Positions 62,768 to 64,000 of a stretch of 64,000 bases of DNA are shown here, one piece after another. Below the pieces are notes generated by a model, which saw nothing but the letters and a program-made list of their open reading frames with translations, ran no database searches and was not told where the DNA came from. Origin of the DNA: an uncultured Lachnospira sp. (lineage in GTDB: Bacteria; Bacillota; Clostridia; Lachnospirales; Lachnospiraceae); NCBI GenBank assembly GCA_910587485.1, contig CAJUKN010000003.1, positions 7,147 through 71,146 of the forward strand. The letters are read 5' to 3'. A program made the translations under genes and the position numbers. Every line of letters starts with the position of its first letter. The first letter of the stretch is position 1.

Positions 62768-62959
62768 TAACCTCATCAGGAAAATCTCCCACTTTTTAAG
62801 TGGGGGACTTTTTTGTTTTGGTAGGAGTTTAACCTCATCAAGGAAGTCCCCCACCTCAATATCGCAGAGGCATAAGTGGTGGGTGAAGACTTGTGTTGCG
62901 ATAGCATTTATGAGGTTATAAGCAAGTAGCATAGCAGATTGCAAATATCCGCTTGACTA
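62768..62959 (+). repeat. Dispersed repeat family A, compound copy
   Basis: Two successive AACCTCATCA-initiated palindromes (62768 and 62830); the second continues through GCAAGTAGCATAGCAGATTG to CTTGACTAA and is the full-length partner, in inverted orientation, of 1866-1995. The first has a terminator-like hairpin. Confidence 0.7.
62784..62820 (+). terminator. Terminator of the ABC exporter gene
   Basis: CCCACTT (62788-62794) and AAGTGGG (62798-62804) form a tight stem with a TTT loop, followed by TTTTTTGTTTTG. It is part of the first palindromic copy of the family A element. Confidence 0.8.
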
Positions 62960-63237
62960 AAAAACATTAAAGAGACTATTATAAAATAAAGTTTTTATAC
63001 GAAATATAGATATAAATAAAATTATATCGCATTTTATAAAATTGTTTTATTTTATTATAGTCTTTTTTTCAATAAGGTTATTTCTAATTTTGTATAAGTG
63101 ATATAAGAACATAAATTACTATTTAACATAATGTTTATTTGTAAAGTTTATGTTTATTTTTTTGAAAGAATATGAAAAATTTGTATAATAGGATATAAAA
63201 AGTGCAATAAAAGTAGTTTAGAAAAAGTGTAAATCGT
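62960..63237. other. AT-rich gap
   Basis: No gene, repeat or regulator motif was recognised. Its composition is strongly AT-rich. Confidence 0.4.
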
Positions 63238-64000
63238 ATGAGAAATGAAAATTTTAAGTGGGGAGCAATGATAAGATATATTATAATGATTATATTAGTG
63301 CAAGTATGTGTATTTCTTTGGGGACAGTTTATATTGCCTGATAAAGAAAAAAACGAAAATTACATCCCCAATGGGAATGAGTATGATATTGACGATTTTG
63401 CAGAGTGTAATCAAATTATTGACTATCAATATGATGATGAAGGCAAGCTGATACATACTTATGGCTACCATGAAAGAGATGATAACAGTGGAAAGTGGTC
63501 TATGCAATATGAAAATATTTACACATATGATAGCAAAGGAAGACTGATTGAAGACAAATATTATCTAAGTTATATCAGTAGAGAAGAACCTAGAAGTATT
63601 ACAACCTATTCGTATAATTCAGATGGTTCTTATGTCAAAAAAAAGTCATATAATTTAGACAACGATAGCGATAGTACAAAAAAATATTATAGCTATAGTA
63701 AGATTGAAGATGTTGTTGAAACATATGATAAAAATGGTTTGTTGATTAATAAAAATAATGAAATATTTTATACATATGATGAAAATGGAAAGTTAATTCA
63801 TATTGATAAGTATGATAAGGATACATTTTCAAAAACTGCTATGATTTATTGGGATTATGATGTTTATCAAAGTGTGGAAGTTATGTGGCTTGGAAAAGAT
63901 ATGTATGCAGTATGGGCAGACCAATATAATGAAGATTGGCAGCAAATTTCTGGTGTGTGGTATAAAGGGAACTTAGATTCTTCTAATATAACATATCAAG
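63238..64000 (+). CDS. YD-repeat-like membrane-anchored protein, 3'-truncated by window edge
   Basis: An open frame of at least 254 codons that runs off the end. Residues about 11-31 form an N-terminal helix (IRYIIMIILVQVCVFLWGQF). The rest has repeated YD/RHS-like units: YDDEGKLIHTYGYHE, YTYDSKGRLIEDKYY, YSYNSDGSYVKKKSYN, YTYDENGKLIHIDKYD. Such units form beta-rich shells in RHS toxins or appear alone in surface proteins. An alternative start is ATG 63268 after GGGGAG. Anchored, extracytoplasmic; any toxin or partner would lie beyond the window. Confidence 0.65.
   Translation, partial: MRNENFKWGAMIRYIIMIILVQVCVFLWGQFILPDKEKNENYIPNGNEYDIDDFAECNQIIDYQYDDEGKLIHTYGYHERDDNSGKWSMQYENIYTYDSKGRLIEDKYYLSYISREEPRSITTYSYNSDGSYVKKKSYNLDNDSDSTKKYYSYSKIEDVVETYDKNGLLINKNNEIFYTYDENGKLIHIDKYDKDTFSKTAMIYWDYDVYQSVEVMWLGKDMYAVWADQYNEDWQQISGVWYKGNLDSSNITYQ

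Overview
The window is low-GC DNA with dense, Firmicute-style genes: strong AGGAGG-type ribosome sites, several TTG and GTG starts, and short intergenic gaps. The content points to an anaerobic member of Clostridia, most likely Lachnospiraceae: pyruvate formate-lyase, a small cohesin/dockerin-like secreted protein, a BceRSAB-type peptide-sensing module, a TetM-like translation GTPase fused to a nuclease domain, and many DUF975/DUF6688/DUF4261-class proteins. The family-level placement is inference from gene content. No rRNA, tRNA, CRISPR array, phage module or transposase gene was seen.

Layout. 1-9.4 kb: end of a DUF436 gene, an S26B signal-peptidase-like protein, a dockerin protein, a ComEC-like metallo-beta-lactamase lipoprotein, a TetM/EF-G-like GTPase with a YacP/Rae1-like NYN tail, an iron-sulfur aldo/keto reductase, and two membrane-anchored proteins including a phosphodiester glycosidase. 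9.9-12.2 kb: pyruvate formate-lyase without its activase. 12.5-18.3 kb: a zinc-ribbon membrane protein, a three-way-junction RNA-like element, then response regulator, histidine kinase, ABC ATPase and FtsX-type permease of the bacitracin/lantibiotic type. 18.4-22.7 kb: a signalling run of PAS histidine kinase, REC-HD-GYP protein and 7TM-GGDEF protein, which together look like a cyclic-di-GMP circuit. 22.7-25.2 kb: an acyl-CoA synthetase and a convergent amidohydrolase.

25.4-31.0 kb holds a compact, overlapping five-gene operon matching the uncharacterised Salmonella STM4015-STM4014-STM4013-STM4012-STM4011 set (leucine-rich-repeat-like protein, ATP-grasp-like protein, sulfatase-fold hydrolase, two radical SAM proteins). 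The last gene is fused to a HAD phosphatase domain. It has a near-consensus promoter and a hairpin inside the ribosome-binding spacer. This is the most coherent system of unknown function in the window.

31-37.8 kb: a double hemerythrin, a flippase-like UPF0104 protein, a DUF975/CmpB membrane fusion, a metallophosphoesterase and serine acetyltransferase. 38-46.6 kb and 50.4-59.6 kb: an accessory region of small proteins typical of polymorphic-toxin immunity or unknown families (YwqG, SUKH/SMI1-KNR4, Imm51-like, CbrC, DUF4261, DUF4291, DUF4253, BspA-type leucine-rich repeats), mostly co-oriented and with no toxin in sight. Between them lie a MoxR ATPase plus VWA/metallopeptidase pair (46.7-49.6 kb) and an AAA ATPase plus a small protein with a PD-(D/E)XK-like motif (51.1-53.0 kb), a candidate defence pair. 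59.7-62.7 kb: a divergent AraC regulator and ABC exporter separated by a tandem palindromic repeat. The window ends inside a YD-repeat-like anchored protein.

Three dispersed repeat families recur. Family A (about 130 bp, with a CCCCAC/GTGGGG palindrome) resembles a non-autonomous IS200/IS605-type element and has inverted copies near both window ends. Family B ends in a terminator hairpin in some copies. Family C ends at the Shine-Dalgarno and start codon of several accessory genes, so that the repeat itself supplies the translation start.
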